The position numbers and the translations under genes are program-made. Below the pieces are notes generated by a model. It had not been told where the DNA came from, did not search any database, and saw nothing but the letters and a program-made list of their open reading frames with translations. Below, piece after piece: positions 1 to 7,423 of a stretch of DNA of 23,155 bases. Positions within the stretch are counted from its first letter, which is position 1. The number at the start of each line of letters is the position of its first letter. Source of the DNA: a virus; IMG/VR virus record IMGVR_UViG_3300046002_002040, positions 1 to 23,155 of that record. One strand, written 5' to 3'.

Positions 1-257
1 TGCAAGGCCAGCCGCAAGACCCGAACGCGATGTACTTGCAGGCCGCAGCCGAAGAAGCCACAGCCAAAGCAGCCCAAGCCCGAGCCACCACCGTCAAGAC
101 CATCGCGGACGCAGAACTCAGCCGGGCAAAAACCGTCGAAACCCTCAGCAACGTGGACATGGATTCTCAAGACCACGCGCTGAACTTGGCGGAACAAATT
201 GGCGGCTTTGTCCAGGAACAAACACAGCCAGTTGTCAATCAACCCACAATTGAGTGA
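1..257 (+). CDS. Portal protein, C-terminal end (partial)
   Basis: The frame is open from the left edge (first whole codon at base 3) to TGA at 255-257, so about 84 C-terminal residues are present. The tail is alanine- and glutamate-rich and predicted to be helical, with a long run of coiled-coil-like sequence ending in a polar segment. The portal call rests mainly on position: it lies directly upstream of a scaffolding protein and a P22-type coat protein, which is where gene 1 lies in P22. Helical, low-complexity C-termini are usual for P22-like portals, whose C-terminus forms the barrel. The portal would be the dodecameric channel for DNA packaging and exit. No diagnostic core of the portal is in the window, so the identity is inferred from context. 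Confidence 0.65.
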   Translation, partial: QGQPQDPNAMYLQAAAEEATAKAAQARATTVKTIADAELSRAKTVETLSNVDMDSQDHALNLAEQIGGFVQEQTQPVVNQPTIE

Positions 258-263
258 CAATTG
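247..263. repeat. CAATTG-N5-CAATTG dyad at the portal stop codon
   Basis: Two copies of the self-complementary hexamer CAATTG flank the five bases AGTGA and include the portal TGA. They can form a 6-bp hairpin or act as a symmetric protein site. An overlapping TTGTCA/TGACAA pair (232-237 and 255-260) adds to the symmetry. It sits at the start of the 61-base gap before the scaffold gene. There is no T-run, so it is not a typical intrinsic terminator. Function unknown. Confidence 0.3.
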
Positions 264-318
264 CACACATACGGTTTCCACCCAGCCGTTTCAATGGGTG
301 AGTTTCACAGGGTCAACG

Positions 319-1194
319 ATGAACACACAGGCAGAACAGGACGACGACACCACGAACGACGACACCGCAGTCATCGAGGACGAGGCCACCGAGCAACCCG
401 AGGCACAAGCCGACGGTGAGCAGGCCCAAGCCCAAGACGACGAGGCAGAATCCGACGAGGTTGTAGTCTCCATTGGTGAGGAAGCGCCGCCTCCCGAAGA
501 ACCAGCACACGCACCCGAATGGGTCCGAGAGCTACGCAAGACGAACCGAGAACTCCAGCGCCAAAACCGCGAACTTCAAACCAAGCTGCAAACCACCGCA
601 CAGACTGAGACCAAGCCGGTCGTGCTCGGGGCAAAGCCCAAGTTGGAAGATCACGATTACGACGCCGATAGATTCGAGGAAGCACTGGCCACTTGGTTTG
701 AGCGCAAGCGACAAGCCGACGAAGCCAACGCCAAGCAAGAAGCTGAAGTTATGAATCAGAAGAAAGCCTGGCAAGCCAAACTGGATGGCTACGGCAAGGC
801 GAAAGCCGAGCTGCGAGTCAAAGACTTTGACGACGCCGAGGCCGTGGCCCAGGAGCTGTTCAACGTCACCCAGCAAGGCGTCATGCTGCAAGGTGCGGAC
901 AATCCCGCCCTCGTCGTCTACGCACTCGGAAAAAACCCCAAGAAGGCGCAAGAGCTGGCCGCCATCAAAGACCCCGTAAAGTTTGCCTTTGCGGTAGCGA
1001 AACTGGAGAAAGACTTGAAAGTTACCAACCGCAAGGCAGCCCCGCCGCCCGAAAGAATCGTGTCAGGAACTGGCCGAGTCTCTGGGGCGGTGGACTCAAC
1101 CCTCGAACGGCTGCGCGAAGAAGCTGCCCGTACTGGCAACATGACCAAGGTCGTGCAGTACAAGGCGCAAAAGCGTGCAGCATCTCAAAAATGA
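319..1194 (+). CDS. Capsid scaffolding protein (P22 gp8-like role)
   Basis: 291 residues. The first 80 or so residues are very acidic (D/E/Q/A-rich). A likely coiled coil follows at about residues 68-90, around ELRKTNRELQRQNREL, and the C-terminal third is basic and helical (RLREEAARTG then VVQYKAQKRA). An acidic, helical body with a basic helical C-terminus directly upstream of the coat gene is the signature of scaffolding proteins, where the C-terminus binds coat subunits. The protein would direct procapsid assembly and leave before or during packaging. I chose ATG 319 because AGGG lies 6-7 bases upstream. An in-frame ATG at 199 would overlap the portal gene and add a sequence unlike the rest. 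Sequence identity to P22 gp8 is not evident; the call is from composition and place. Confidence 0.75.
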   Translation: MNTQAEQDDDTTNDDTAVIEDEATEQPEAQADGEQAQAQDDEAESDEVVVSIGEEAPPPEEPAHAPEWVRELRKTNRELQRQNRELQTKLQTTAQTETKPVVLGAKPKLEDHDYDADRFEEALATWFERKRQADEANAKQEAEVMNQKKAWQAKLDGYGKAKAELRVKDFDDAEAVAQELFNVTQQGVMLQGADNPALVVYALGKNPKKAQELAAIKDPVKFAFAVAKLEKDLKVTNRKAAPPPERIVSGTGRVSGAVDSTLERLREEAARTGNMTKVVQYKAQKRAASQK

Positions 1195-1211
1195 TTTTTT
1201 AAGGAAATACC

Positions 1212-2504
1212 ATGTCCAATAGTTTCTCAAAAGAAGAGCGCGTCGCCTTTGAAGACCTCCTCGAAGGCTTCCAAGACGCGCTGGTCCTGTCCCGTCACGT
1301 CGCCGTCTACAACACAGACCAGACAATGATGGAACGCGCCAACAACACCATCTGGCGTCCACAGCCCTACATCGCTCAGTCGATCAACAGCACACCCGGT
1401 AACAGCATCGCTGGCCAATACCAGGGCATGACTCAGTTGGCCGTCCCCGCGACTCTGGGCTACAGCCAGACAGTGCCATGGGAAATGACCGCCCTCGAAC
1501 TGCGTGACGCTTTGCAAGAAGGCCGTCTGGGTGAGAGCGCCAAGCAAAAGCTGGCCTCCGACATCAACGTGGCCATCATGGGCTCTGCCGCCAACCTCGG
1601 CTCTTTGGTTGTTCCAATCGCAGCTGCTGCTGGCGATTACGATGACGTCTCCCTGTGCGACACCATCATGAACGAACAAGGCGTGCCAGACTATGACCGC
1701 TTCATGGCCCTGTCCAGCCGCGACTACAACGGCTTGGCTGGCAACCTGGTCGGCACTGCTCGCAGCTTCGGCAACCAGAAGTCGGACAAAGCCTACGAGC
1801 GCAGCTACGTCGGCATGGTCGCAGGCTTCGACACCTACAAGATGGACTACGCCAACCGCCTGACAGCTGCTGCCGGCACAAGCAAGACCATCGACACCAA
1901 CGGCTCCAACACACAAGCGAACTACGCTCCTCAAGCCACCTCCACAGCAGTGGGCGGCCAGATCAACGTGGACAACCGCTTCCAGACCGTGACCGTGAAC
2001 AGCACCACCGGCATTGCTGCTGGCGACGCTTTCAAGATCGCCGAAGTCTACGCCGTGCACCACATCACCAAGCAAAGCACTGGTCAGTTGAAGACTTTCC
2101 GTGTTGTGTCTGTTGATTCCGGCACCACCATGACCATCACGCCTCCAATCATCGGTGCTCAAACCATCGGTGGCACAGGCCCAACCGACGCTCAGTTGCA
2201 GTACAAGAACGTGGAAGTTGCCATCGCCGCCGATGCAGCCGCCATCACCTTCTTGAACGTCAACGCCGCTTCGGTGAACGTGTTCTGGCAGCGTGACTCC
2301 TTGGAGATCTTGCCTGGCCGTTACGCAGTGCCCTCTGACGCTGGCGTCGCAGTGATGCGTGCAAGCACAGACCAAGGCATCGAGCTGGTCCTGCAAAAGT
2401 GGTACGACATCAACAGCATGACCATCAAGTACCGTATGGACACTCTGTTCGGTGTGGTCAACAAGAACCCCGAGATGTCCGGCATCTTGTTGTTCAACCA
2501 GTAA
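1212..2504 (+). CDS. Major capsid (coat) protein, P22 gp5 family
   Basis: 430 residues, the same length as P22 coat protein. Recognisable shared stretches include the N-terminal NNTIWRP segment (P22 has SNTIWMP), the helix with LRDALQEGR, the IMGSAANLGSLV segment, and INVDNRFQTVTVNSTTGIAAGD, which matches the P22 NVDNRFATVTLSATTG region near the insertion (I) domain. The C-terminal part has NVFWQRDSLEI, like P22 NVFWADDAIRI. It forms the HK97-fold icosahedral shell. A clear ribosome site (AAGGAA at 1201-1206) precedes ATG 1212. The gene is followed at once by a strong hairpin terminator, consistent with coat being the most abundant late product. This is the firmest identification in the window. 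Confidence 0.95.
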   Translation: MSNSFSKEERVAFEDLLEGFQDALVLSRHVAVYNTDQTMMERANNTIWRPQPYIAQSINSTPGNSIAGQYQGMTQLAVPATLGYSQTVPWEMTALELRDALQEGRLGESAKQKLASDINVAIMGSAANLGSLVVPIAAAAGDYDDVSLCDTIMNEQGVPDYDRFMALSSRDYNGLAGNLVGTARSFGNQKSDKAYERSYVGMVAGFDTYKMDYANRLTAAAGTSKTIDTNGSNTQANYAPQATSTAVGGQINVDNRFQTVTVNSTTGIAAGDAFKIAEVYAVHHITKQSTGQLKTFRVVSVDSGTTMTITPPIIGAQTIGGTGPTDAQLQYKNVEVAIAADAAAITFLNVNAASVNVFWQRDSLEILPGRYAVPSDAGVAVMRASTDQGIELVLQKWYDINSMTIKYRMDTLFGVVNKNPEMSGILLFNQ

Positions 2505-2511
2505 TCTGGCC

Positions 2512-2543
2512 AAAAAACTGGGGGACTTCGGTCCCCCTTTTTT
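2512..2543. terminator. Bidirectional rho-independent terminator after the coat gene
   Basis: A perfect 7-bp stem GGGGGAC / GTCCCCC (2520-2526 and 2531-2537) is closed by the very stable TTCG tetraloop and followed by six T (2538-2543). Six A at 2512-2517 give the matching T-run on the other strand, so it should work in both directions. It lies 8 bases after the coat stop and before the next ribosome site. As the following genes are required virion genes on the same strand, it probably lowers rather than stops transcription. Confidence 0.9.
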
Positions 2544-2558
2544 CAATAGGAGAACCCC

Positions 2559-2729
2559 ATGCCATTGACCAAAGGTTATTCGAGCAAATCCATCGGCAAG
2601 AACATCAAGATGGAAAAGAAATCAGGCAAGCCCATGAAGCAAGCCGTGGCCATCGCACTCAGCACAGCAGAGAAAGCAGCCAAGGCAGCAGGCAAGCCCA
2701 GCAAAGCACCCAAGAAGGCCATGAAATGA
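2559..2729 (+). CDS. Small lysine-rich phage protein (KQAVAIAL type)
   Basis: 56 residues, too short for most gene-length cut-offs. It starts MPLTKGYSSKSIGKNIKMEK, continues with SGKPMKQAVAIALSTAEKAA and ends in a K/A/P-rich tail. Small proteins with a GYS..I..NI start and a KQAVAIAL helix are common in phage structural regions and have no assigned function. The ribosome site AGGAG (2548-2552) is 6 bases before the ATG. The stop overlaps the next start (ATGA), so the two should be translationally coupled. The strongly basic composition suggests binding to nucleic acid or acidic virion surfaces, which is inference. Confidence 0.8.
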   Translation: MPLTKGYSSKSIGKNIKMEKKSGKPMKQAVAIALSTAEKAAKAAGKPSKAPKKAMK

Positions 2730-2887
2730 AGCCAGGTCTCTACGCCAACATCAACGCCAAACGCGCTCGCATCGAAGCAGGCAGCAAAGAGAAGATGCGC
2801 AAACCAGGTGCCAAAGGCGCACCCACAGCCGCAGACTTCAAAGCAGCCGCCAAGACTGCCAAGCCCATGAAGAAAAAGGCCAAGTGA
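2726..2887 (+). CDS. Small basic phage protein (KRARIEAGSKEKMRKPG type)
   Basis: 53 residues starting MKPGLYANINAKRARIEAGS, followed by KEKMRKPGAKGAPTAADFKA and a lysine-rich tail. This layout (LY.NI..KR.RI..GS.EKMRKPG..GAPT...F) recurs in many tailed-phage genomes beside head genes, with no known function. The frame stays open far upstream, but that part lies in the coat gene and is a shadow. The true start is ATG 2726, overlapping the previous stop by four bases. The stop in turn overlaps the next gene, so 2559-3192 is a coupled run of three small genes. It could be a minor head protein or a DNA-compaction aid, and the sequence does not decide. Confidence 0.8.
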   Translation: MKPGLYANINAKRARIEAGSKEKMRKPGAKGAPTAADFKAAAKTAKPMKKKAK

Positions 2888-3192
2888 TGCAGGAAAAAAT
2901 CCTCACCCCCAAATATGCCAAGAACCGCAAGCCGGTCAAGGTTCGCAAGCCCTCCAAGCCCATCGACGGCATCAACCACCGCCTGCTGCGTGAGCAAGCA
3001 GAAGCAGCAGCCCAGGCAGAAGCCCAAGCCGTGGAAGTCGTGGACACAGCCCCAGAAGACGACGCAGCCCCCACCCGCGAAGAGCTGGAGGCCAAGGCCA
3101 CAGAACTCGGCATCCGCTTCGACGGTCGCACAAAGGACAAAAAGCTGGGACAATTGATCCAGGACAGACTGTCCGCGCCAACTGGAGAATGA
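2887..3192 (+). CDS. Hypothetical phage protein with C-terminal HeH/SAP-like helical motif
   Basis: 101 residues. The N-terminal part is basic with KNRKPVKVRKPSKPIDGINH, the centre is an A/E/Q-rich helix, and the last 40 residues (TREELEAKATELGIRFDGRT then KDKKLGQLIQDRL) look like the short helix-extension-helix (HeH/LEM/SAP-like) motif often seen at the ends of phage head-region proteins. That motif is associated with DNA or protein binding. ATG 2887 overlaps the previous TGA (TGATG); a GTG three bases earlier is also possible and changes only one residue. Function unknown; a minor head or head-tail junction role fits its place before the gp4-like gene. Confidence 0.75.
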   Translation: MQEKILTPKYAKNRKPVKVRKPSKPIDGINHRLLREQAEAAAQAEAQAVEVVDTAPEDDAAPTREELEAKATELGIRFDGRTKDKKLGQLIQDRLSAPTGE

Positions 3193-3194
3193 CA

Positions 3195-3677
3195 ATGGGA
3201 TGGACCAAGCGCCAATTTATCGAGCAGGCCTTCGACGAGATCGGACTGGCCTCCTACGCCTTTGACCTCGGGCCAGAGCAAATGCAATCTGCCCTTCGGC
3301 GCTTGGACACCATGATGGCCGCATGGAACGCCCTCGGCATCCGCCTCGGCTATCCCTTGCCATCCAGTCCCCAGGACAGCGATCTCGACGAGCAAACCAA
3401 CGTGCCCGACAGCTCCAACGAGGCCATCTACAGCAACCTGGCGATCAAGCTCGGCCCGTCCTACGGCAAGCAGGTCATGCCCGACACCAAGGCCACGGCC
3501 AAAGAGTCGTACAACACGCTCCTGTCACGCGCAGCCATGCCAGTGCAGCAACAACTGCCCAGCACCATGCCAGCAGGCGCAGGCAACAAGCCCTGGCGCG
3601 TCTACGACAACCCCTTCATCCGTCCGCCCGTCGATCCAGTCCTGGCCGGTCAAGATGGCCCCATCGAATTCAACTGA
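3195..3677 (+). CDS. Head-completion / tail accessory factor, P22 gp4-like
   Basis: 160 residues from ATG 3195; P22 gp4 is 166. The N-terminal half is helical and matches the gp4 pattern: FIEQAFDEIGLAS, then EQMQSALRRLDTMMAAWNAL and GIRLGYPL (P22 has MQDAVDDLEAMMAEW...GIITGY). The segment NEAIYSNLAIKLGPSYGKQV corresponds to the second helical hairpin, and LPSTMPAGAGN to P22 YPSRMPTGSGN. gp4 proteins bind under the portal, close the filled head and form the platform for gp10; P22 gp4 has also been reported to have peptidoglycan-cleaving activity. GGAG at 3184-3187 is well placed for ATG 3195; an ATG at 3189 overlapping the upstream stop is the alternative. Place and sequence agree. Confidence 0.9.
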   Translation: MGWTKRQFIEQAFDEIGLASYAFDLGPEQMQSALRRLDTMMAAWNALGIRLGYPLPSSPQDSDLDEQTNVPDSSNEAIYSNLAIKLGPSYGKQVMPDTKATAKESYNTLLSRAAMPVQQQLPSTMPAGAGNKPWRVYDNPFIRPPVDPVLAGQDGPIEFN

Positions 3678-3686
3678 GGAACCAAC

Positions 3687-4142
3687 ATGCCAACCATCAA
3701 CCAGCTCTCGGGCATCAGCCAGGTCTCTGGCGGCGACCTTCTCCCGGTCTACGTCTCCAACAACGGCGACGCACGCAAGGTCTCGATCACCCAGCTGCTG
3801 CAATACTTCCAGCAGACATTCGCAGCCCCTACCGTGGCCACCAACCTGTACACCCCAGGCACTGGCTTCAACATCACCGTGCCCACGCCCACCACAGAAC
3901 AGCAGTGGATGATCTTGCAGCCTGCCGGAACTCTGGCCGCTGGCACAGTCACCCTGCCTTTGAACACTGGCGTGCCAGACGGCACACAGGTGCTGGTCAC
4001 CACCACCCAGATCATCACCAGCTTCACGCTGGCCCTGAACGGCGCAGCAGCAGCCTTCGGTGCACCCACCACGTTGGCCGCCAATGCCTTCTTCACGATG
4101 CGCTTCTACCAGGCCACCAACAGCTGGTATCGCGTCGCCTAA
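3687..4142 (+). CDS. Virion-associated hypothetical protein
   Basis: 151 residues. It begins MPTINQLSGISQVSGGDLLP, followed by VYVSNNGDARKVSITQLLQY, a start seen in many phage structural proteins where a short motif is followed by beta-rich sequence. The rest is rich in T, A, G and V, with predicted strands (NITVPTPTTEQQWMILQPAG and TVTLPLNTG) and ends in FFTMRFYQATNSWYRVA. This suggests a small all-beta domain, such as a decoration or fibre-like element. GAGGAA precedes the ATG by 5-6 bases. It lies between the gp4-like and gp10-like genes, where P22 has no extra gene, so it is an insertion relative to P22. Function unknown. Confidence 0.8.
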   Translation: MPTINQLSGISQVSGGDLLPVYVSNNGDARKVSITQLLQYFQQTFAAPTVATNLYTPGTGFNITVPTPTTEQQWMILQPAGTLAAGTVTLPLNTGVPDGTQVLVTTTQIITSFTLALNGAAAAFGAPTTLAANAFFTMRFYQATNSWYRVA

Positions 4143-4145
4143 GCC

Positions 4146-4430
4146 ATGGCCACCAAAGACACACGCCTTGCACGTGCCGGGGTCTCGGGCTACAACAAGC
4201 CCAAGGCCACGCCATCGCACCCCACCAAAAGCCACGTCGTCGTGGCCAAGTCGGGCGACCAAATCAAGACCATCCGCTTCGGTCAGCAAGGCGTATCTGG
4301 ATCTCCCAAAAAAGAGGGCGAATCTAAGGCCAGCCAAGCACGGCGCGAATCATTCAAAGCTCGGCACGCTGAAAACATTGCCAAGGGCAAACTGAGCGCA
4401 GCGTATTGGGCCAACAAGGTCAAGTGGTAA
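4146..4430 (+). CDS. Small basic phage protein (VVVAKSGD...KTIRFGQQGV type)
   Basis: 94 residues, strongly basic. Distinct segments are ARAGVSGYNKPKATPSHPTK, SHVVVAKSGDQIKTIRFGQQ, GSPKKEGES, RRESFKARHAENIAKGKLSA and AYWANKVKW. A protein with this same order of motifs is widespread in tailed phages of many hosts and is usually annotated as a domain of unknown function. The conserved SFKARHAKNI..GK.SAAYWA..VKW end is especially characteristic. It starts three bases after the preceding stop and ends three bases before the gp10-like gene. No catalytic motif is visible. It may be a minor virion protein or a nucleic-acid binder. Confidence 0.85.
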   Translation: MATKDTRLARAGVSGYNKPKATPSHPTKSHVVVAKSGDQIKTIRFGQQGVSGSPKKEGESKASQARRESFKARHAENIAKGKLSAAYWANKVKW

Positions 4431-4433
4431 GCC

Positions 4434-5837
4434 ATGCAAATCCCAATCCTCAACGGCATCTATGCCGACACCACTCCAGAGCTGCGCACGGCCTACCCGG
4501 TCAACATGGTGCCAGTGCCCAAGCAGTCCGGAATCAGCAACGGATTTCTGCGCCCTGGTGACGGCATCGTGGCCAACGGCACAGGCCCAGGCATTGACCG
4601 TGGCGGCATCAACTGGCAAGGTGTCTGCTATCGGGTCATGGGCACCAAGCTCGTGACCGTAAGCAGCAATGGCGCTGTGACCGTGCTGGGCGATGTCGGT
4701 GGTCCAGTCAACACGCTGGTGACGATGGACTACAGCTTCGACCGCTTGGCCATCGCATCCGGTGGTCGCCTGTACTACTGGAATGGCGTGCTCACCCAAG
4801 TGACAGACCCAGACCTCGGAGTCGTGCTGGATGTGGTTTGGGTGGATGGTTACTTCATGACCACCGACGGCGAGTTCCTAATCGTCACCGAGTTGAACGA
4901 TCCTACCCAGGTCAACCCCCTCAAATACGGAAGCTCAGAGGTAGACCCAGATCCAGTCGTGGCACTGCTCAAGCTCCGCAACGAAATCTACGCCCTCAAC
5001 AGCAACACCATCGAGGTGTTCGACAACGTGGGCGGAGAGCTGTTTCCATTCGCACGCATCGACGGCGCTCAAGTCCAAAAGGGCTGTCTAGGCACGCAGG
5101 CTTGCTGCGTCTACTTGGAGCGCATTGCTTTCCTTGGCGGTGGACGCAACGAAGCCCCAGGCATCTACATCGGTGCTGCGGCCACCACCCAGAAGATCAG
5201 CACACAGGAAATTGACAACCTGCTCCTGACCTACACAGAGGCGCAGCTGACTTTGGTCAAGCTCGAAGCACGCAACGACAAAAACCATCAGCACCTCTAC
5301 GTCCACTTGCCAGATCGCACAGTGGTCTATGACGCCTCAGCATCAGAAGCGCTTGGCGATCAAGTCTGGTTTACCCTCACCAGCACCACTGTTGGTTTCA
5401 GCCAATACCGCGCACGCAACATGGTCTGGATCTACGACAAGTGGCTGGTGGGAGACCCACAAAGCAGCGCCATCGGCTATCTGGTGCAAGACACCGGCCA
5501 CCATTGGGGCCAACAAGTACGCTGGGAATTCGGCACGATCATTGCCTACAACGAAGGCAACGGCGCGATTTTCAACCGCCTGGAGCTGGTCAGCTTGACC
5601 GGAAGCGTGGCATTGGGCACCAACCCACAGATCAGCACCAGCTACAGCGTGAACGGACTCTCATGGAGTCAGGATCGCAGCGTCGCAGTCGGCACCACAG
5701 GCAACACAGCCAAGCGCCTGGCGTGGTTTCAGCAGGGCCACATGCGCAACTGGCGCATACAGCGATTTCGTGGCGACAGTGACGCACACATCTCTTTCGC
5801 ACGCCTTGAGGCACAGATCGAGGCATTGGCATACTGA
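4434..5837 (+). CDS. Tail hub / packaged DNA stabilisation protein, P22 gp10-like
   Basis: 467 residues; P22 gp10 is 472. Shared pattern points are the N-terminal PILNGIYAD...AYPVNMVPVPK (P22 PVNMLATPKE), a FLRPGDGI segment, the CYRVMGTKLVTV strand, and a beta-propeller-like series (RLYYWNG, VVWVDGYFMTTDGEFLIVTE, NEIYALNSNTIEVFDNVG). Further shared points are QKGCLGTQACC (P22 VQKGIAGTYC), HLYVHLPDRTVVYDASASEA (P22 LLIIHLPRHVLVYDASSSQ) and the C-terminal R.WRIQRFRG. gp10 binds the gp4 ring and forms the hexameric hub to which tailspikes and the tail needle attach. Its stop overlaps the next start by one base (TGATG). Confident call. Confidence 0.93.
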   Translation: MQIPILNGIYADTTPELRTAYPVNMVPVPKQSGISNGFLRPGDGIVANGTGPGIDRGGINWQGVCYRVMGTKLVTVSSNGAVTVLGDVGGPVNTLVTMDYSFDRLAIASGGRLYYWNGVLTQVTDPDLGVVLDVVWVDGYFMTTDGEFLIVTELNDPTQVNPLKYGSSEVDPDPVVALLKLRNEIYALNSNTIEVFDNVGGELFPFARIDGAQVQKGCLGTQACCVYLERIAFLGGGRNEAPGIYIGAAATTQKISTQEIDNLLLTYTEAQLTLVKLEARNDKNHQHLYVHLPDRTVVYDASASEALGDQVWFTLTSTTVGFSQYRARNMVWIYDKWLVGDPQSSAIGYLVQDTGHHWGQQVRWEFGTIIAYNEGNGAIFNRLELVSLTGSVALGTNPQISTSYSVNGLSWSQDRSVAVGTTGNTAKRLAWFQQGHMRNWRIQRFRGDSDAHISFARLEAQIEALAY

Positions 5838-7066
5838 TGGCAACCGCACCCGTCTCCCGCAGGCTCAATCTGACCCGCGACCAGCTCGCGCAGTTCTTGA
5901 CCGACCAGCAACAGATCAGGCAGTTTGAACTGCTATTTGCGACAGTCGATCAGATCCAGGTCATCGTCGGAACTGATTTCGAGTACCAGGCAGACACAGC
6001 AGCGGCTACAGCAAACGAGGCTCTGGCCCAGATCAGCAGGCTTGCCCAGGCCTTAGAGTTGCTGGCTACAGCACCAGTCATCCAGAACAACAACTCGGTG
6101 GTGACTGATTACATCGACCTCAGCGAAAGCCCTGCACCAGTAAACAAAACCAGACGCCTGTCCTGGAACACCATAGACCAGACTGCCAACCTCGGCATGG
6201 AGTACGGCGTCACACAGCAGATCGGCCAAGAGATCTACGCCCGTGTCGGCAACACCACCGGAGTGACCATCCCCAATGGCACGGTCGTAGGCTTCGCAGG
6301 CGCAACAGCAAATGCCCTTCTTGTCGCGCCATATCTCGCAGATGGATCGCAGCCAACCCTCTACATCTTGGGCGTGATGACGCACGACCTGCCAGACAGC
6401 GGTGAGAAGGGTTACTGCACCACATGGGGCTTTGTGCGCGACCTGGACACCAGCTCGTTTGCTGTTGGTGACCTGCTTTACGCCAGCCCTACGGTGGCCG
6501 GAGAGCTGACAAACGTCAAGCCCACAGCCCCAGACAATGTGATCCCATTGGCTTCGTGCGTTACCTCAAACGCAACGACTGGCGTCATCTTCGTGCGCCC
6601 CACCATCACGCAGATGCAGTATTACGGTGTGTTCAGCAAGACCACAGACCAGACACCAGCGGCCATCAACACCGAATATTTGCTCACCTTCGACAGCGCA
6701 CAGATCAGCAACGGAGTTGTGATCGGCGGCACGACATCACAAATCATCGTCCCGCAGTCAGGTCTCTACAAGATCGACGCCACAGTGCAAATCACCAGCG
6801 GCAGCTCAAGCGCCAAGAACATCTGGGTTTGGTTTAAGAAGAACGGAACAGCCATCGCCAACAGCGCCAGGGTCATCACCTCAGATGTAAACAACGGCTA
6901 TGTGGCCATTGCCCTAACTGAGACCGTATCGCTGGCCGCCAACGAATACATCGAGATGGCCTTTGCCTCTGACAGCACCAACGTGACGGTGGACAATGTG
7001 GCCTCTACAGCATTCGCACCAGCAGCTCCGGCCATCATCTTGGCCGTTACTCAAGTTCAACAATAA
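5837..7066 (+). CDS. Virion structural protein with C1q/TNF-like C-terminal domain; sits in the gp26 tail-needle position
   Basis: 409 residues. Three parts are visible. The N-terminus (1-80) is helical with LTRDQLAQFLTDQQQIRQFE, followed by an A-rich helix. A middle all-beta region (about 95-255) contains YARVGNTTGVTIPNGTVVGF and a GDLLYASPTVAGELT turn, resembling beta-barrel modules of phage fibres. From about residue 260 comes a C1q/TNF-like jelly-roll pattern: NTEYLLTFDSAQISNGVVIG, then SGLYKIDATVQITSGSS, IWVWFKKNGTAIANSARVIT and SLAANEYIEMAFAS. Such jelly-rolls form trimeric knobs. In P22 the gene after 10 is 26, the trimeric tail needle, so a needle or plug analogue is a reasonable inference. 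A plain tail fibre is the alternative. It is translationally coupled to the gp10-like gene. Confidence 0.75.
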   Translation: MATAPVSRRLNLTRDQLAQFLTDQQQIRQFELLFATVDQIQVIVGTDFEYQADTAAATANEALAQISRLAQALELLATAPVIQNNNSVVTDYIDLSESPAPVNKTRRLSWNTIDQTANLGMEYGVTQQIGQEIYARVGNTTGVTIPNGTVVGFAGATANALLVAPYLADGSQPTLYILGVMTHDLPDSGEKGYCTTWGFVRDLDTSSFAVGDLLYASPTVAGELTNVKPTAPDNVIPLASCVTSNATTGVIFVRPTITQMQYYGVFSKTTDQTPAAINTEYLLTFDSAQISNGVVIGGTTSQIIVPQSGLYKIDATVQITSGSSSAKNIWVWFKKNGTAIANSARVITSDVNNGYVAIALTETVSLAANEYIEMAFASDSTNVTVDNVASTAFAPAAPAIILAVTQVQQ

Positions 7067-7075
7067 GGTGAAACC

Positions 7076-7411
7076 ATGACCGTATCCATCAAGGTGCTGA
7101 TCCCAGCAAAGCAGGCCGAGAACAGCCAAACCACGCAGTACACAGCCGTGAACTGCAAAGCCATCATTGACAAATTCACCGTGACCAACACCACAGCTGG
7201 AAACGTGACCATCAGTGTCAACTTGGTGACAAGTGGTGGCGCACCAGGGGCAAACAACTTGATCATGGACACCCGCGCCATCGCACCCGATGAGACCTAC
7301 ACCTGCCCAGAGCTGGTCGGCCAAGCGCTCGAACCTGGTGGCTTCATCAGCACCATTGCCAGCGCAGCCACATCACTGACCATTCGCGCCTCTGGCCGCG
7401 AAATCACTTAA
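7076..7411 (+). CDS. Small beta-rich virion-associated hypothetical protein
   Basis: 111 residues with alternating strands: SIKVLIPAKQAENSQTTQYT, AIIDKFTVTNTTAGNVTISV, NLIMDTRAIAPDETYTCPEL and LTIRASGREIT. The composition (T, V, I, N, A) and lack of charged helices suggest an immunoglobulin-like or similar beta sandwich, as in many small phage head-decoration and tail proteins. The FTVTN-T..NVTISVNLV segment reads like a strand pair in such folds. AAGGTG lies 5 bases before the ATG, and the gap from the previous gene is only 9 bases, so it belongs to the same transcript. No specific family recognised. Confidence 0.75.
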   Translation: MTVSIKVLIPAKQAENSQTTQYTAVNCKAIIDKFTVTNTTAGNVTISVNLVTSGGAPGANNLIMDTRAIAPDETYTCPELVGQALEPGGFISTIASAATSLTIRASGREIT

Positions 7412-7423
7412 AGGAGAAACAGC

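Noticed and set aside
199-318. Longer scaffold start at ATG 199
   Set aside because: It would overlap the portal end by 59 bases and add a stretch unlike the acidic scaffold N-terminus; ATG 319 has a ribosome site.
1227-2546. A 439-codon open frame on the - strand opposite the coat gene
   Set aside because: It mirrors the coat gene codon by codon, has an H/V/D/G-rich composition without motifs, and the + strand gene is a firm P22 coat match.
3323-4327. A 334-codon + strand frame across the gp4-like and following genes
   Set aside because: It is rich in H, Q, R and P, typical of an out-of-frame reading of GC-rich genes, and conflicts with three supported genes.
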